From an uncultured Clostridia bacterium (lineage in GTDB: Bacteria > Bacillota > Clostridia > TANB77 > CAG-508): a stretch of DNA of 21,655 nt. Location: NCBI GenBank assembly GCA_934167135.1, contig CAKPKI010000017.1, positions 1-21,655 of the forward strand. The letters run 5' to 3'. Below, piece after piece: positions 1-9,181 of this stretch. The notes under the pieces were generated by a model. It saw nothing but the letters and a program-made list of their open reading frames with translations, did no database searches and had not been told where the DNA came from. The position numbers and the translations under genes are program-made. Within the stretch, counting starts at the first letter, position 1. The number at the start of each line of letters is the position of its first letter.

Positions 1-1087
1 ACTATGTAAAACAGAAAGAACAGTATGTTTAAACTCATCAACATCAGCAATGGAAATGACATTAAGAGTGTTAGGAGTTGGGCCTGGAGATGAAGTAATA
101 ACATCAGCATACACATATACAGCATCATGTAGTGTAATATGTCATGTTGGTGCAACACCAATACTAGTGGACATCCAAAAAGATAATTTTGAAATAGATT
201 ATGATAAATTAGAATATGCAATAACAGAAAAAACAAAAGTAATTATACCAGTAGATATTGGTGGAGTAATGTGCGATTATGATAGAATTCAAAAAATAGT
301 AGAAAAGAAATCAGACATATTTAAACCAGCATCAGAATTACAAGAAAAATTAGGAAGAATTGCAATAGTGGCAGATAGTTCACATGCTATAGGTGCAATG
401 AGAAATGGTAAAATGGCAGGAGAATATGCAGATTTTACAAGTTTCTCATTCCATGCAGTAAAGAATTTAACAACAGCAGAAGGTGGAGCTGTTACATGGA
501 AGAAAAATGATAAGTTTGATAATGAAGCAATTTATAAAAGATATCAATTATTATCATTACATGGTCAAACAAAAGATGCATTACATAAAAATCAATTAGG
601 AGCATGGGAATATGATATAGTTGAACCAGCTTATAAATGTAATATGACAGATATAATGGCAGGAATAGGACTAGCACAAATAAAAAGATATCCTCAATTG
701 GTAGAAAGAAGACATGAAATAATAAAAATATATGAAGAAGCTTTAAAAGGTCATAAAGTGAAAACATTAAATCATGAAGATAAAAAAACAAATTCAAAAT
801 CATCAGGACACTTATTTATAACAAGAGTAGAAGGAATTGATGAAAAAACTAGAAATGAAATAATAATAAAAATGGCTGAAAGAGGAATTGCAACAAATGT
901 ACATTATAAGCCATTACCAATGCTTACAGCATATAAAAAAATAGGATTTGACATAAAAAAATATCCAAATGCATTTAATTATTATAAATGTGAAATAACA
1001 TTACCATTATATTCATTATTGACAGATGAAGAAGCAAAATATGTAATAACAAATTTTATAGACATTTTAAAAGAATATGGAAAATAA
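1..1087 (+). CDS. DegT/DnrJ/EryC1/StrS-family sugar aminotransferase, 5' end missing
   Basis: PLP-dependent aminotransferase of the DegT/DnrJ/EryC1 fold, which transfers an amino group to a keto sugar nucleotide to make an amino-sugar precursor in the cytosol. The frame is open from base 2, and the residues before the first ATG at 50 (NSSTSAMEM) are the family's conserved N-terminal substrate-binding segment. The gene therefore starts upstream of the window and the ATG at 50 is internal. GDEVITSAYTYTAS and the lysine motif SFHAVKNLTTAEGG follow. The PLP-binding lysine is codon 461-463. The C-terminal part (NVHYKPLPM and the residues to the end) is also typical. It is the first visible gene of the polysaccharide operon, 24 bases before the phosphoglycosyl transferase, which suggests it supplies the first amino sugar. 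The exact sugar cannot be told from sequence. Confidence 0.93.
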   Translation, partial: LCKTERTVCLNSSTSAMEMTLRVLGVGPGDEVITSAYTYTASCSVICHVGATPILVDIQKDNFEIDYDKLEYAITEKTKVIIPVDIGGVMCDYDRIQKIVEKKSDIFKPASELQEKLGRIAIVADSSHAIGAMRNGKMAGEYADFTSFSFHAVKNLTTAEGGAVTWKKNDKFDNEAIYKRYQLLSLHGQTKDALHKNQLGAWEYDIVEPAYKCNMTDIMAGIGLAQIKRYPQLVERRHEIIKIYEEALKGHKVKTLNHEDKKTNSKSSGHLFITRVEGIDEKTRNEIIIKMAERGIATNVHYKPLPMLTAYKKIGFDIKKYPNAFNYYKCEITLPLYSLLTDEEAKYVITNFIDILKEYGK

Positions 1088-1111
1088 AATTTCTAAAAAG
1101 GAAAATTTACA

Positions 1112-1810
1112 ATGATATTAAAAGATTTTGAAAAACTACCAGAAAATATGAAAAGTGAAAAGGTTAAAGAATATTATGATAAAATATCAAAAAAGAAAAT
1201 TAGTTTATTAATGAAAAGAATATTTGATATATTCTTTTCATTAGTATTAATAATAATTCTTTCACCAATTTTATTAATATTAGCAATTTTGATAAAATTA
1301 GATTCAAAAGGTCCGGTATTTTATAGACAAGAAAGAGTAACAACAAATGGAAAAATATTTAGAATATTTAAGTTTAGAACAATGGTACAAAATGCTGATA
1401 AAATAGGCTCATTAGTAACTGTGGGGAATGATGCTAGAATAACAAGAATAGGAAAAATAATTAGAAAAGTTAGACTAGATGAATTACCACAATTAATAAA
1501 TATTTTAAAAGGTGAGATGACATTTGTAGGAACAAGACCAGAAGTAAAAAAATATGTTGATAAATATACAGATGAAATGATGGCAACATTGCTTATGCCA
1601 GCAGGTGTTACATCAATTGCTAGTATAAAATATAAAGATGAAGATGAGATATTAGATGAAGCAGTAAAAGCAGGTAAAGATACAGACTTGGCTTATTTGG
1701 AGGATGTTTTACCAGAAAAAATGAAATATAATTTAAAATATATAAAACAGTTTTCTGTTTTATATGATTTTAAAATTTGTATAGATACAGTAATAGGAGT
1801 ATTAAGATAG
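1112..1810 (+). CDS. Initiating sugar (phosphoglycosyl) transferase, PglC/WcaJ type
   Basis: Monotopic phosphoglycosyl transferase that moves a sugar phosphate from a UDP-sugar to undecaprenyl phosphate, the first membrane step of polysaccharide assembly. The 232-residue protein has a charged 34-residue N-terminal extension, then KRIFD and a hydrophobic segment (about residues 38-62). That segment contains the Ser-Pro pair (51-52) expected of the re-entrant membrane helix. The catalytic Asp-Glu dyad is visible at D123-E124 in RLDELPQ, followed by LKGEMTFVGTRPE. The size fits the short PglC class, without the extra N-terminal transmembrane domain of WbaP-type enzymes. Its position directly after a sugar aminotransferase suggests an amino or diamino sugar substrate, which is inference. 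A weak AAGGA site lies about 10 bases before the ATG. Confidence 0.93.
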   Translation: MILKDFEKLPENMKSEKVKEYYDKISKKKISLLMKRIFDIFFSLVLIIILSPILLILAILIKLDSKGPVFYRQERVTTNGKIFRIFKFRTMVQNADKIGSLVTVGNDARITRIGKIIRKVRLDELPQLINILKGEMTFVGTRPEVKKYVDKYTDEMMATLLMPAGVTSIASIKYKDEDEILDEAVKAGKDTDLAYLEDVLPEKMKYNLKYIKQFSVLYDFKICIDTVIGVLR

Positions 1811-1819
1811 GAGAAATAG

Positions 1820-2824
1820 ATGTTAGTATCTTTTATAATAATAGCATATAATGCAGAAAAGTTTTTATATAAAAGTTTAGAATCACTAAAAAAACAGGAA
1901 TATCCACATAAAGATATAGAAGTAATATTAGTTGATAGTGTATCAACAGATGGTACAAAAAAGGTTTTTGAAAATTTTAAAAGTGAAAATGAAAAAGATT
2001 TTTATAAGATAAAAATACTTACAAATAAGGGAAGAACTTTACCAAAGGGATGGAATGTTGCATTAAAAGAAGTTACAGGAGAGGCTGTATTAAGAGTTGA
2101 TGCACATACATTTTTTGATAAAGATTTTATATTGAATAATGTTAAAGAAATTGAAAATGGAGAAAATATTGTTGGAGGTAAATGTATAAGTGTAACACAA
2201 AATAATAATTGGAAAGAAAAATTATTATTAATTGCTGAAGAATCAATATTTGGTTGTGGAATTGCAGATTTTAGAAGAAAAGAAAGCAAAGAATATGTAA
2301 GCACATTAGCATTTGCAATGTATAGAAAAAAAGTATTTGACGATGTTGGTCCTTATAATGAAAATTTAGCAAGAACAGAAGATAATGAAATGCATTATAT
2401 AATGAAACAAAAGGGATATAAGTTTTTACTTTCACCTAATATAAAATCATATAGATATGCAAGAAGTGATTTGAATGGAATGATAAAACAAAAATATGGT
2501 AATGGAAAGTGGATTGGAATAACATTACATTATTGCCAAAAATGTTTTTCGATATATCATTTAGTACCATTTTTATTTGTATTAGGAATTCTATTTTCTA
2601 TAATCATGGCAATTGTTAATGTTCCAATATTTGCATATTTATTAACAGGTGCATATTTGTTATTTAATATATTAAATATTATATTAATAACAATAAAGAA
2701 TAGATTTAGTATTAGTTATTTACTATTACCATTTATTTTCTTTATATTGCATTGTGCTTATGGAATAGGGACTGCCATAGGAATACTGAAGGGATTTTTT
2801 ATGAAAAGGAAAAAAAACAAATGA
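1820..2824 (+). CDS. Family 2 glycosyltransferase with C-terminal membrane segments (ExoA-like)
   Basis: GT-A fold glycosyltransferase that probably extends the undecaprenyl-linked oligosaccharide on the cytosolic face. The N-terminal domain shows FIIIAYNAE, the nucleotide-binding Asp at D39 (VILVDSVSTDGT) and a metal-binding type motif RVDAH around residues 92-96. The phrase GRTLPKGWNVAL is typical of the succinoglycan ExoA-like subgroup. The last 90 or so residues (about 243-325) are strongly hydrophobic, consistent with three membrane helices that anchor the enzyme. The Shine-Dalgarno AGGAG (1809-1813) overlaps the stop codon of the preceding gene, and the end overlaps the next start by four bases (ATGA), so translation is probably coupled. 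The acceptor and donor sugars cannot be assigned. Confidence 0.9.
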   Translation: MLVSFIIIAYNAEKFLYKSLESLKKQEYPHKDIEVILVDSVSTDGTKKVFENFKSENEKDFYKIKILTNKGRTLPKGWNVALKEVTGEAVLRVDAHTFFDKDFILNNVKEIENGENIVGGKCISVTQNNNWKEKLLLIAEESIFGCGIADFRRKESKEYVSTLAFAMYRKKVFDDVGPYNENLARTEDNEMHYIMKQKGYKFLLSPNIKSYRYARSDLNGMIKQKYGNGKWIGITLHYCQKCFSIYHLVPFLFVLGILFSIIMAIVNVPIFAYLLTGAYLLFNILNIILITIKNRFSISYLLLPFIFFILHCAYGIGTAIGILKGFFMKRKKNK

Positions 2825-3789
2825 AAACAATTGGAATTATAGTACCTAATTACAATTCAGGAATATATATAAAAAAATGTTTAGATTCACTATTAGAACA
2901 AGAATATAAGGTAAATGAAATAATAGTAGTAGATGACTGCTCTATAGATGAATCGAAAGAAATTGTAAAAGAATATGCAGAAAAAATTGATAATATTCAT
3001 CTTCTTGAAAATGAAAAAAACATGGGGGTATCATATTCTAGAAATAGGGGAATAAGATATGCAAAATCAGAATATATAATGTTTTGTGATTCCGATGATT
3101 GGTATGAAAAACAAGCAACAAAAAAAATGATGGAAAAGGTTGAAAAAGATAGTGCAGATTTCGTACTAGCAGGATATTACATAACATATAAAGATGGAAG
3201 AAAAATGGAGGTAAAATATAATAATTTAAATAATATAGAAATAGATAAAGAGACGACTATTTCATATTTACCTATAACATCTAGTTCAAAATTGATAAAA
3301 AAATCAATTTTTGTAGAACACAATATAAAATATCCTGATGGAATAAAAAATTGTGAAGAACTACCAGTAATACCTGTTGCAGGATTTTATGCAAAAAAAG
3401 TAGTATATCTAGATGAATGTTTATACAACTATTTTCAAAGAGAAAATTCTGCATCAAATCATGAATTGCAAGATTTAAGTTTTTATGATAAAACATATGA
3501 AAAATTTAAGAGTAATTTACCACAAGAATATAGAAATTCAATAAATATAAGAATGGTTGAGCATTTACTATATAGTAAGACATATAGTTTAATAAAAGAA
3601 AGATATTTAAAAAAAGAAATAATAGAAAATATAAATAAATGTAAAAAAGATTTAGATGGACAAGATATTAATTCAATATTAATGAAATTTCCTATACGTA
3701 AAAGGATTTTTATTAAATGTGCATTAGCAAAATTAATATTTCCACTGAAACTATATGTTGCATTACAGCAAAAACTGATAGAAAAGTAA
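2821..3789 (+). CDS. Family 2 glycosyltransferase, soluble
   Basis: GT-A glycosyltransferase of 322 residues, expected to add a sugar to the growing lipid-linked repeat unit in the cytosol. Visible motifs are IIVPNYNSG at the start, the nucleotide-binding pair D38-D39 in VVDDCS, MGVSYSRNRG, and the metal-binding DSDDWYE around D90 to D93. No membrane helix is evident. The frame stays open back to 2752, but the segment before 2821 is not family-like. The ATG at 2821 sits in an ATGA overlap with the previous stop and is followed at once by the family's first beta strand, so it is the chosen start. No strong Shine-Dalgarno is seen, which fits translational coupling. Its sugar specificity is unknown. 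Confidence 0.92.
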   Translation: MKTIGIIVPNYNSGIYIKKCLDSLLEQEYKVNEIIVVDDCSIDESKEIVKEYAEKIDNIHLLENEKNMGVSYSRNRGIRYAKSEYIMFCDSDDWYEKQATKKMMEKVEKDSADFVLAGYYITYKDGRKMEVKYNNLNNIEIDKETTISYLPITSSSKLIKKSIFVEHNIKYPDGIKNCEELPVIPVAGFYAKKVVYLDECLYNYFQRENSASNHELQDLSFYDKTYEKFKSNLPQEYRNSINIRMVEHLLYSKTYSLIKERYLKKEIIENINKCKKDLDGQDINSILMKFPIRKRIFIKCALAKLIFPLKLYVALQQKLIEK

Positions 3790-3790
3790 T

Positions 3791-3795
3791 GGAGG
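3791..3795 (+). promoter_or_regulatory. Ribosome binding site that fixes the start of the fused transferase-polymerase
   Basis: GGAGG lies five bases before the ATG at 3801. Other in-frame ATGs at 3717 and 3789 lack a site, and the second overlaps this one. The upstream gene stops at 3789, so 3801 is the supported start. Confidence 0.8.
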
Positions 3796-3800
3796 AACAA

Positions 3801-6401
3801 ATGCTAAAGAAATTAAAGAAAATAAAGACAAAACATATATTAGAAATGATTGTAATTTTAATATCATTTATACCAGGTATGATATTAAGATTATTAAAAA
3901 AGGACATATGGATTGTATCAGAAAATGGTGATGATGCAAAAGATAATGGATATGCATTTTTCAAATATGCAATGGAAAATAAGAATAAAAAAGATATATA
4001 TTATGTAATAACTAAAAAATCAATATATTATGATAAATTAAAAAAATATAAGAAGAACTTATTATATAAAAACAGTTTAAAACATAATATATATACAATA
4101 GCGTCAACAAAATATATAAGTTCACAAATAGGAGCAGGATTACCATTTTCAGAATTAGTATTTAATTTACAAGGGACTTTTATATATAGATTTAAATCAA
4201 TATTTTTACAACATGGAATAACGCAAAATAAAGTACAATGTTTATTTAAAAATGAAAGTAAGGTAGATTTATTTTGCTGTGCAGGAAACAAAGAATATGA
4301 TTTTGTAATAAATGAATTAGGATATAATGAGAAAAATGCTAAGAAAACAGGATTCTGTAGATACGATTTATTAAAAGATGAATCAAAAGAAAACAATAAA
4401 ATATTAATGATGTTTACATGGCGAAAACAATTTGAAAATGATGAAAAGTCATTTTTGGAATCAGAATACTATGCAAATATACAGGAATTATTAAAAAATC
4501 AAAAACTTGCAGTTTTTTTAGAAAAAGAAAACTTAGAATTAGATATGTGTTTACATGATAATATGATTCCATATAAAAATAAATTTGAAACTCAAAATTC
4601 AAGAATAAAAATAGTTGATAAAACAGAAAGAAGTATACAAGATTTATTGAGAGAATGTAAATATTTAATAACGGATTATTCAAGTGTTGCATTTGACTTT
4701 GCATATATGATGAAACCATTACAATATTTTCAATTTGATTATGAAGAATTCAGAAAAAATCATATACCAGAAGGCTATTGGGATTATAGAGATGGTTTTG
4801 GAGATGTTACAAATACAGTAGAAGAATGTGTTGATAAATTAATTGAAAGTGCAAATAGTAATTTTGAAATGGAAGAAAAATATAAAAATAAGATAAAAGA
4901 TTTTTATATTTATACAGATACAGAGAATTCAAAAAGAACTTATAAAGAAATTAAAAAATTACCTGTTGAGAAACATAATATAGATTCATTTTGGTTAATA
5001 ACAGTAATTGCATTTATAATAAGTTTTGCTGTAGGAAATTTATATGTACTATTAATTATAAATGTTATAGGAATACTATTAAATATAATATATTCAAGTA
5101 AAAATGTATGTCAGAGAATATATTTATTAATATTTAACATAGCCATGTTTACATTTTTATTAGCAAAACCAACTATAAGTGTATTTAATGGAATTGATTG
5201 GATTGAGAGATTTCCGGTAAAGTCACAGCAATATTCTTTTTTACTAGTTTTTATAGCAACAATCTCAATATACATAGGAAGTAGAATATCAGAAAAGAAA
5301 AACAATGTCTTAAAAAGAGAAAAACAATATAGTAAGAAAAGACAAAGAAACAAAAAAATATTTACTAATGTGGTATTAATTTTGTTTTTGATTTGTGCAT
5401 GTTTTTCAATTGTAACAGAATATGATAAATTAATATATATGAATGGAAAGGAGTATGTAGAATATTATTTAACATATGAAAATACTTTTAATCCAATAAT
5501 AACATTATTAGCTGGTATGTCGGATATAATGTTATGCATTTTTCTGGCAAGTATGCCTAGCAAGAAAAAAACTATTTTACCAGTTATAATTTTTATGATA
5601 TATAATATACCAACTTTCTTAATTGGACAAAGAACGCCTATAGTTATATCGGCACTATTTATATTTGCTTATTTTGTAATAAGGGGCTATTTAGATAAAA
5701 AAGAAAAATGGATAGGAAAATTTGAAAAAATAGCTTTAATATTACTTATTCCAATAGCCATAGTAGGACTTGCTGTATACAATTATTCAAGGGTAAATGA
5801 AGAAGTTCCTACAAGTAATATAATATCTTTATTTGAAGACTTTTTTTATACACAAGGAGTATCATATGATGTATTAAATATTGGATATATGGCAAAAGAC
5901 AGAATAAAACAAACAACAAATCATAATTATACATTTGGACCATTTATTGATTATTTTAAATATAATACAATATCACAAAAAATATTAAAAACAAAGCCAT
6001 TGCCAACAGGAAATAATAGTACAAGAGCAATAGAATCAAGTAGCTATTCACATATAATATCATATTTAACAAGAGAGGATTATTTAGAAGGACATGGATG
6101 GGGATCTTCATTCATATTAGAAACATATACTGATTTTGGATATATTGGGGTAATTATATATAGTATTATTTTAGGATATATCTTAATGGCCATTCCACGA
6201 CTATTAAGAACTGATACTTTTTTGGCTTCAATAGTTTTAATATGTACTTTGAGTATATTTATAATTCCAAGAGCTGAAGCATTACAATTTTTACAATTCA
6301 TAGTAACACCTCAATTTTGGGGAGCTTGGATTATGAGTATGATGGTATATCAAATTGTAATAGCAATTGTAAATAAATATGAAATGAGGAAAAAACAATG
6401 A
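3801..6401 (+). CDS. Fusion of CDP-glycerol glycerophosphotransferase (TagB/TagF-like) and Wzy-like polysaccharide polymerase
   Basis: An 866-residue two-part protein. Residues about 35-390 match the CDP-glycerol glycerophosphotransferase family, which moves glycerol phosphate from CDP-glycerol to a polymer or sugar. Visible features are IWIVSENGDDAKDNG, LQHGI (136-140) and TDYSSVAFDFAYMMKP (from residue 291), ending in the usual terminal phrase FYIYTDTENSKRTYKEI. From residue 397 the protein becomes a chain of membrane helices. These carry GQRTPIVIS, an extracytoplasmic loop, EGHGWGSSF (about 763-771) and ETYTDFGYIGVIIYS, which resemble the O-antigen polymerase Wzy family of Gram-positive bacteria. 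There is no in-frame ATG or Shine-Dalgarno near the junction, so this reads as a single chain. It would decorate units with glycerol phosphate and polymerise flipped units outside. It overlaps the flippase by ATGA. The first domain is certain; the second is strong by motif. Confidence 0.88.
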   Translation: MLKKLKKIKTKHILEMIVILISFIPGMILRLLKKDIWIVSENGDDAKDNGYAFFKYAMENKNKKDIYYVITKKSIYYDKLKKYKKNLLYKNSLKHNIYTIASTKYISSQIGAGLPFSELVFNLQGTFIYRFKSIFLQHGITQNKVQCLFKNESKVDLFCCAGNKEYDFVINELGYNEKNAKKTGFCRYDLLKDESKENNKILMMFTWRKQFENDEKSFLESEYYANIQELLKNQKLAVFLEKENLELDMCLHDNMIPYKNKFETQNSRIKIVDKTERSIQDLLRECKYLITDYSSVAFDFAYMMKPLQYFQFDYEEFRKNHIPEGYWDYRDGFGDVTNTVEECVDKLIESANSNFEMEEKYKNKIKDFYIYTDTENSKRTYKEIKKLPVEKHNIDSFWLITVIAFIISFAVGNLYVLLIINVIGILLNIIYSSKNVCQRIYLLIFNIAMFTFLLAKPTISVFNGIDWIERFPVKSQQYSFLLVFIATISIYIGSRISEKKNNVLKREKQYSKKRQRNKKIFTNVVLILFLICACFSIVTEYDKLIYMNGKEYVEYYLTYENTFNPIITLLAGMSDIMLCIFLASMPSKKKTILPVIIFMIYNIPTFLIGQRTPIVISALFIFAYFVIRGYLDKKEKWIGKFEKIALILLIPIAIVGLAVYNYSRVNEEVPTSNIISLFEDFFYTQGVSYDVLNIGYMAKDRIKQTTNHNYTFGPFIDYFKYNTISQKILKTKPLPTGNNSTRAIESSSYSHIISYLTREDYLEGHGWGSSFILETYTDFGYIGVIIYSIILGYILMAIPRLLRTDTFLASIVLICTLSIFIIPRAEALQFLQFIVTPQFWGAWIMSMMVYQIVIAIVNKYEMRKKQ

Positions 6402-7936
6402 GAGCACAAAAATCGGCAAAAAACATCATAGTTGCATTAATAAGCAATGCTCTAAATATAGTATTAGGAGTAGTAGTACAATCAATATTCCTAAAAACAT
6501 TAGGAGAAGAATATTTAGGATTAAATACAATACTTACAAGTATATTATCAATGTTATCAATTGCTGAACTTGGATTAGGTTCAGCAATTATATATAACAT
6601 GTATAAACCTATAGCAAATAAAGATAAAGAAAAAATAAAGTCTTTAATGAAATTTTATAAAAAGTGTTATAGTATTATAATAATAGTAATGCTACTTATA
6701 GGGCTTACTGTAAGTATATTTTTAAAACAAATAGTAGGTGAAACACAGACGATTCAAAATTTATATTTACTATATTTTTTGTTTTTGGCAGATGTAATAT
6801 TTTCATATACGATTGCATATAAAAGGTCAATAATATATGCTAACCAAGAAGAATATCTTACAAATATAGTACATTTATTATATTTAGTTATAATGAATGG
6901 TCTACAAATATTATTTCTATATTTAACACATAATTATTGTATATTTCTAATAATAAAATTAGCATGCAGAATATTAGAAAATATATTAGTAAATATAATT
7001 GCAAATAAAAAATATCCATATATAAATGAAAAAGATGTAAAAGAACTAGATAATGAAATAAAAAATGATATAATAAAAAATATAAAAGCTTTATTTTTTC
7101 ATAAAATAGCTGGATTTATAGTAAGTAGTACAGATACAATACTAATTTCTGTATTTTTTGAAGGTTTGGTAACAGTTGCATATTATTCTAATTATAATTT
7201 GGTGCTTTCGGCTATTACAACAATATTAAATCAATTTTTACTATCAGCTACAGCGAGTATAGGAGATTTATTGACAGAAAAAAATATAGAAAAAAATTAT
7301 GAGGTATATAAAAAATTAAATTTTCTTAATTTTGTAATTTTTATAATAGGTTCAACAGGGATTGCATGTGCAATAGAACCATTTATAGCAATATTCTTTG
7401 GGGAACAATATATATTGCCGAAATTTATCTTAATATCATTAATAATAAAATTCTTTATACAAGGAATGAGAAGAACACTAATGGCATTTAAAGAAGCAGC
7501 TGGAATATTTTATGTGGATAGATTTGTTCCGATATTGGAATCTATTGTTAATTTAGTAGCCTCAATTTTGTTATTAAAAATATGTGGATTAGCAGGAATA
7601 TTTTTAGGAACTGCAGTCAGCTCTTTAGTGATATTATTATATAGTTACCCTAAATATGTATATAAACCACTTTTTAATAGGGGGTGGAAGAATTACTATA
7701 CAGAATTTATAAAAACAATAATATATGCAATAATTATAATTAGTATTACGATGATAATAAATGAAATTATAAGAGTAAATAATATATTTGTAGAACAAAT
7801 ATTAGGTATAGTTATAGCAGTAGTTATACCTGTTATAATAATAGCTTTAATATCTGGAAGAACAAATGAATTTAAATATTACATTAAAATTGTAAAAAAA
7901 GTAATATTTAGAAAAGGGGAGGCAAAAAATGATTGA
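6398..7936 (+). CDS. Wzx-type polysaccharide flippase (MATE/MOP superfamily)
   Basis: Multi-pass membrane protein of 512 residues that should flip undecaprenyl-linked repeat units from the inner to the outer face of the membrane. Hydrophobic stretches run along most of its length, consistent with about 12 to 14 helices. The N-terminal KNIIVALISNALNIVLG, FLKTLGEEYLGLNTI and IAELGLGSAIIYNMY segments are typical of Gram-positive polysaccharide exporters of the MATE_Wzx-like group, and so is STDTILISVFFEGLVTVAYYSNY in the middle. The start overlaps the previous stop by four bases and the end overlaps the LCP gene by eight bases. The placement right after the polymerase domain fits a Wzx/Wzy-dependent pathway. 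Confidence 0.93.
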   Translation: MRAQKSAKNIIVALISNALNIVLGVVVQSIFLKTLGEEYLGLNTILTSILSMLSIAELGLGSAIIYNMYKPIANKDKEKIKSLMKFYKKCYSIIIIVMLLIGLTVSIFLKQIVGETQTIQNLYLLYFLFLADVIFSYTIAYKRSIIYANQEEYLTNIVHLLYLVIMNGLQILFLYLTHNYCIFLIIKLACRILENILVNIIANKKYPYINEKDVKELDNEIKNDIIKNIKALFFHKIAGFIVSSTDTILISVFFEGLVTVAYYSNYNLVLSAITTILNQFLLSATASIGDLLTEKNIEKNYEVYKKLNFLNFVIFIIGSTGIACAIEPFIAIFFGEQYILPKFILISLIIKFFIQGMRRTLMAFKEAAGIFYVDRFVPILESIVNLVASILLLKICGLAGIFLGTAVSSLVILLYSYPKYVYKPLFNRGWKNYYTEFIKTIIYAIIIISITMIINEIIRVNNIFVEQILGIVIAVVIPVIIIALISGRTNEFKYYIKIVKKVIFRKGEAKND

Positions 7937-8951
7937 TAAAGTTGAAGAAAAAAACAAAAGTGGAAAAAGATATAAAGAAAAGAAAATAAGTATGAAAAGA
8001 AAAGTATTAATAACATTATTTGTTATCTTGATAATTATAGTAATATTATTTGGGATTGCTACAGGGATGATAGCTGGAAAAATAGGAAAAATCAGTTTTG
8101 AAGATCTAAATAAAGAGGATTTAGATTTAAATAACAATTTGTATAATGAAGTTTCTGACAATATTAGCGAAGAAGAATTTAATAAAATAAAAAATGTTGC
8201 TTTATTTGGAGTGGATGGAGGAAGAAGTGATACAATAATGATTGCATCAATAAATCAAGTAGATAGAACTATAAAGTTAATAAGTATTCCTAGGGATACT
8301 TATGTATCTGTTTCAGGGCATGGAAAAACTAAAATTAATCATGCATATGCTTATGGAAAAGAACAATTAGCATTAAAAACAATAAATTCAAACTTTGGAT
8401 TAAATATATCTGAATATGTAACGGTTAATTTTAAGGGACTTATAAATGTTATAAATAAAATTGGTGGTATAGAACTAAACATAAGCAAAGAAGAAAAAGA
8501 TTATATAAATGAATTTGTTCATGAATCTTATGAATTAACAGGAAAACAAACACAATTGCTATCAGAGTATGGAAAAATAAAACTAACAGGTGAACAAGCT
8601 TTAACACATGCAAGAAATAGAACAGTAGGAAATGATTTTACTCGAGAAGAACGTCAAAGAGATGTAATGACAGCAGTAATGAACAAAGTATCAACAATGA
8701 GCATTACTGAAATATGGGATATGAGTGATAGTGTTTTAGAAGAAGTAAAAACAAATTTAGATGTTAAAGAATGTATGGGAATTGCCTCTGATGTTTTGGG
8801 AAATAAGAATAAATATTTAAATAATATAACATCAAAACAGATTCCTTCTGAATCTGAGGGAAAGGGACAGATGATAGACAAGATATACTATTTTGTGTGC
8901 GATTTACCAACAGTGAGCAAAGAATTGAAAAACATTCTTTATAAAAATTAA
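7929..8951 (+). CDS. LytR-CpsA-Psr (LCP) family cell wall ligase
   Basis: LCP enzyme that transfers an undecaprenyl-pyrophosphate-linked glycopolymer to peptidoglycan outside the cell. The 340-residue protein has a lysine-rich cytosolic start, one membrane anchor (about residues 25-49) and an extracellular LCP domain. Conserved elements are ALFGVDGGRSDTIMIASI (Asp96, Arg99, Asp101), ISIPRDTYV (Arg122), KINHAYAYG, YVTVNFKG and HARNRTVGNDFTREERQ, which hold the pyrophosphate- and metal-binding residues of the family. GGAGG at 7918-7922 sits six bases before the ATG and inside the end of the flippase gene. Being last in the polysaccharide operon and next to its terminator, it probably attaches this locus's polymer to the wall. 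Confidence 0.95.
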   Translation: MIDKVEEKNKSGKRYKEKKISMKRKVLITLFVILIIIVILFGIATGMIAGKIGKISFEDLNKEDLDLNNNLYNEVSDNISEEEFNKIKNVALFGVDGGRSDTIMIASINQVDRTIKLISIPRDTYVSVSGHGKTKINHAYAYGKEQLALKTINSNFGLNISEYVTVNFKGLINVINKIGGIELNISKEEKDYINEFVHESYELTGKQTQLLSEYGKIKLTGEQALTHARNRTVGNDFTREERQRDVMTAVMNKVSTMSITEIWDMSDSVLEEVKTNLDVKECMGIASDVLGNKNKYLNNITSKQIPSESEGKGQMIDKIYYFVCDLPTVSKELKNILYKN

Positions 8952-9012
8952 TATCTTATATTGAAAATGACTGTAAATTTAATAAAGAAACATAAATAAA
9001 AAATATATATTG

Positions 9013-9051
9013 GAGGTAGAAATAAGATAAGTTTTTCTACCTCATTTTTTT
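9013..9051 (+). terminator. Rho-independent terminator of the polysaccharide operon
   Basis: A perfect 10-bp stem (GAGGTAGAAA at 9013-9022 with TTTCTACCTC at 9034-9043) has an 11-base loop and is followed by a seven-T run. It lies 61 bases after the LCP stop codon. Confidence 0.88.
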
Positions 9052-9120
9052 GCGTAGTTTATCAAAGCACATAAAGTTTTAATAGCCAGAAATTTGACAG
9101 GTCTAATTTTGATAAAATAC

Positions 9121-9149
9121 TTGAAAAATAAGCAAAAACAATGTAAAAT
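9121..9149 (+). promoter_or_regulatory. Sigma-A type promoter for the pth operon
   Basis: TTGAAA (9121-9126), a 17-base spacer and TAAAAT (9144-9149) lie between the polysaccharide terminator and pth. Transcription would start near 9156, giving a leader of about 26 bases. The rest of the 230-base gap shows a TTGACA at 9094 without a matching -10 and nothing else recognisable. Confidence 0.65.
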
Positions 9150-9181
9150 ATAAAGGAGAAAAAAGGAAGCGAGGCAAAAAA

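Noticed and set aside
50..52. ATG at base 50 as the true start of the aminotransferase
   Set aside because: The frame is open upstream to the window edge and encodes conserved family residues there, so the gene is cut by the window.
4028..4396. 122-codon open frame on the - strand opposite the glycerophosphotransferase domain
   Set aside because: Antisense shadow of a conserved domain, with no start signals.
9094..9099. Perfect TTGACA as the -35 of the pth promoter
   Set aside because: No -10-like hexamer lies at 16-18 bases; the nearest (TAAAAT at 9113) is only 13 bases away. The pair at 9121/9144 is better.
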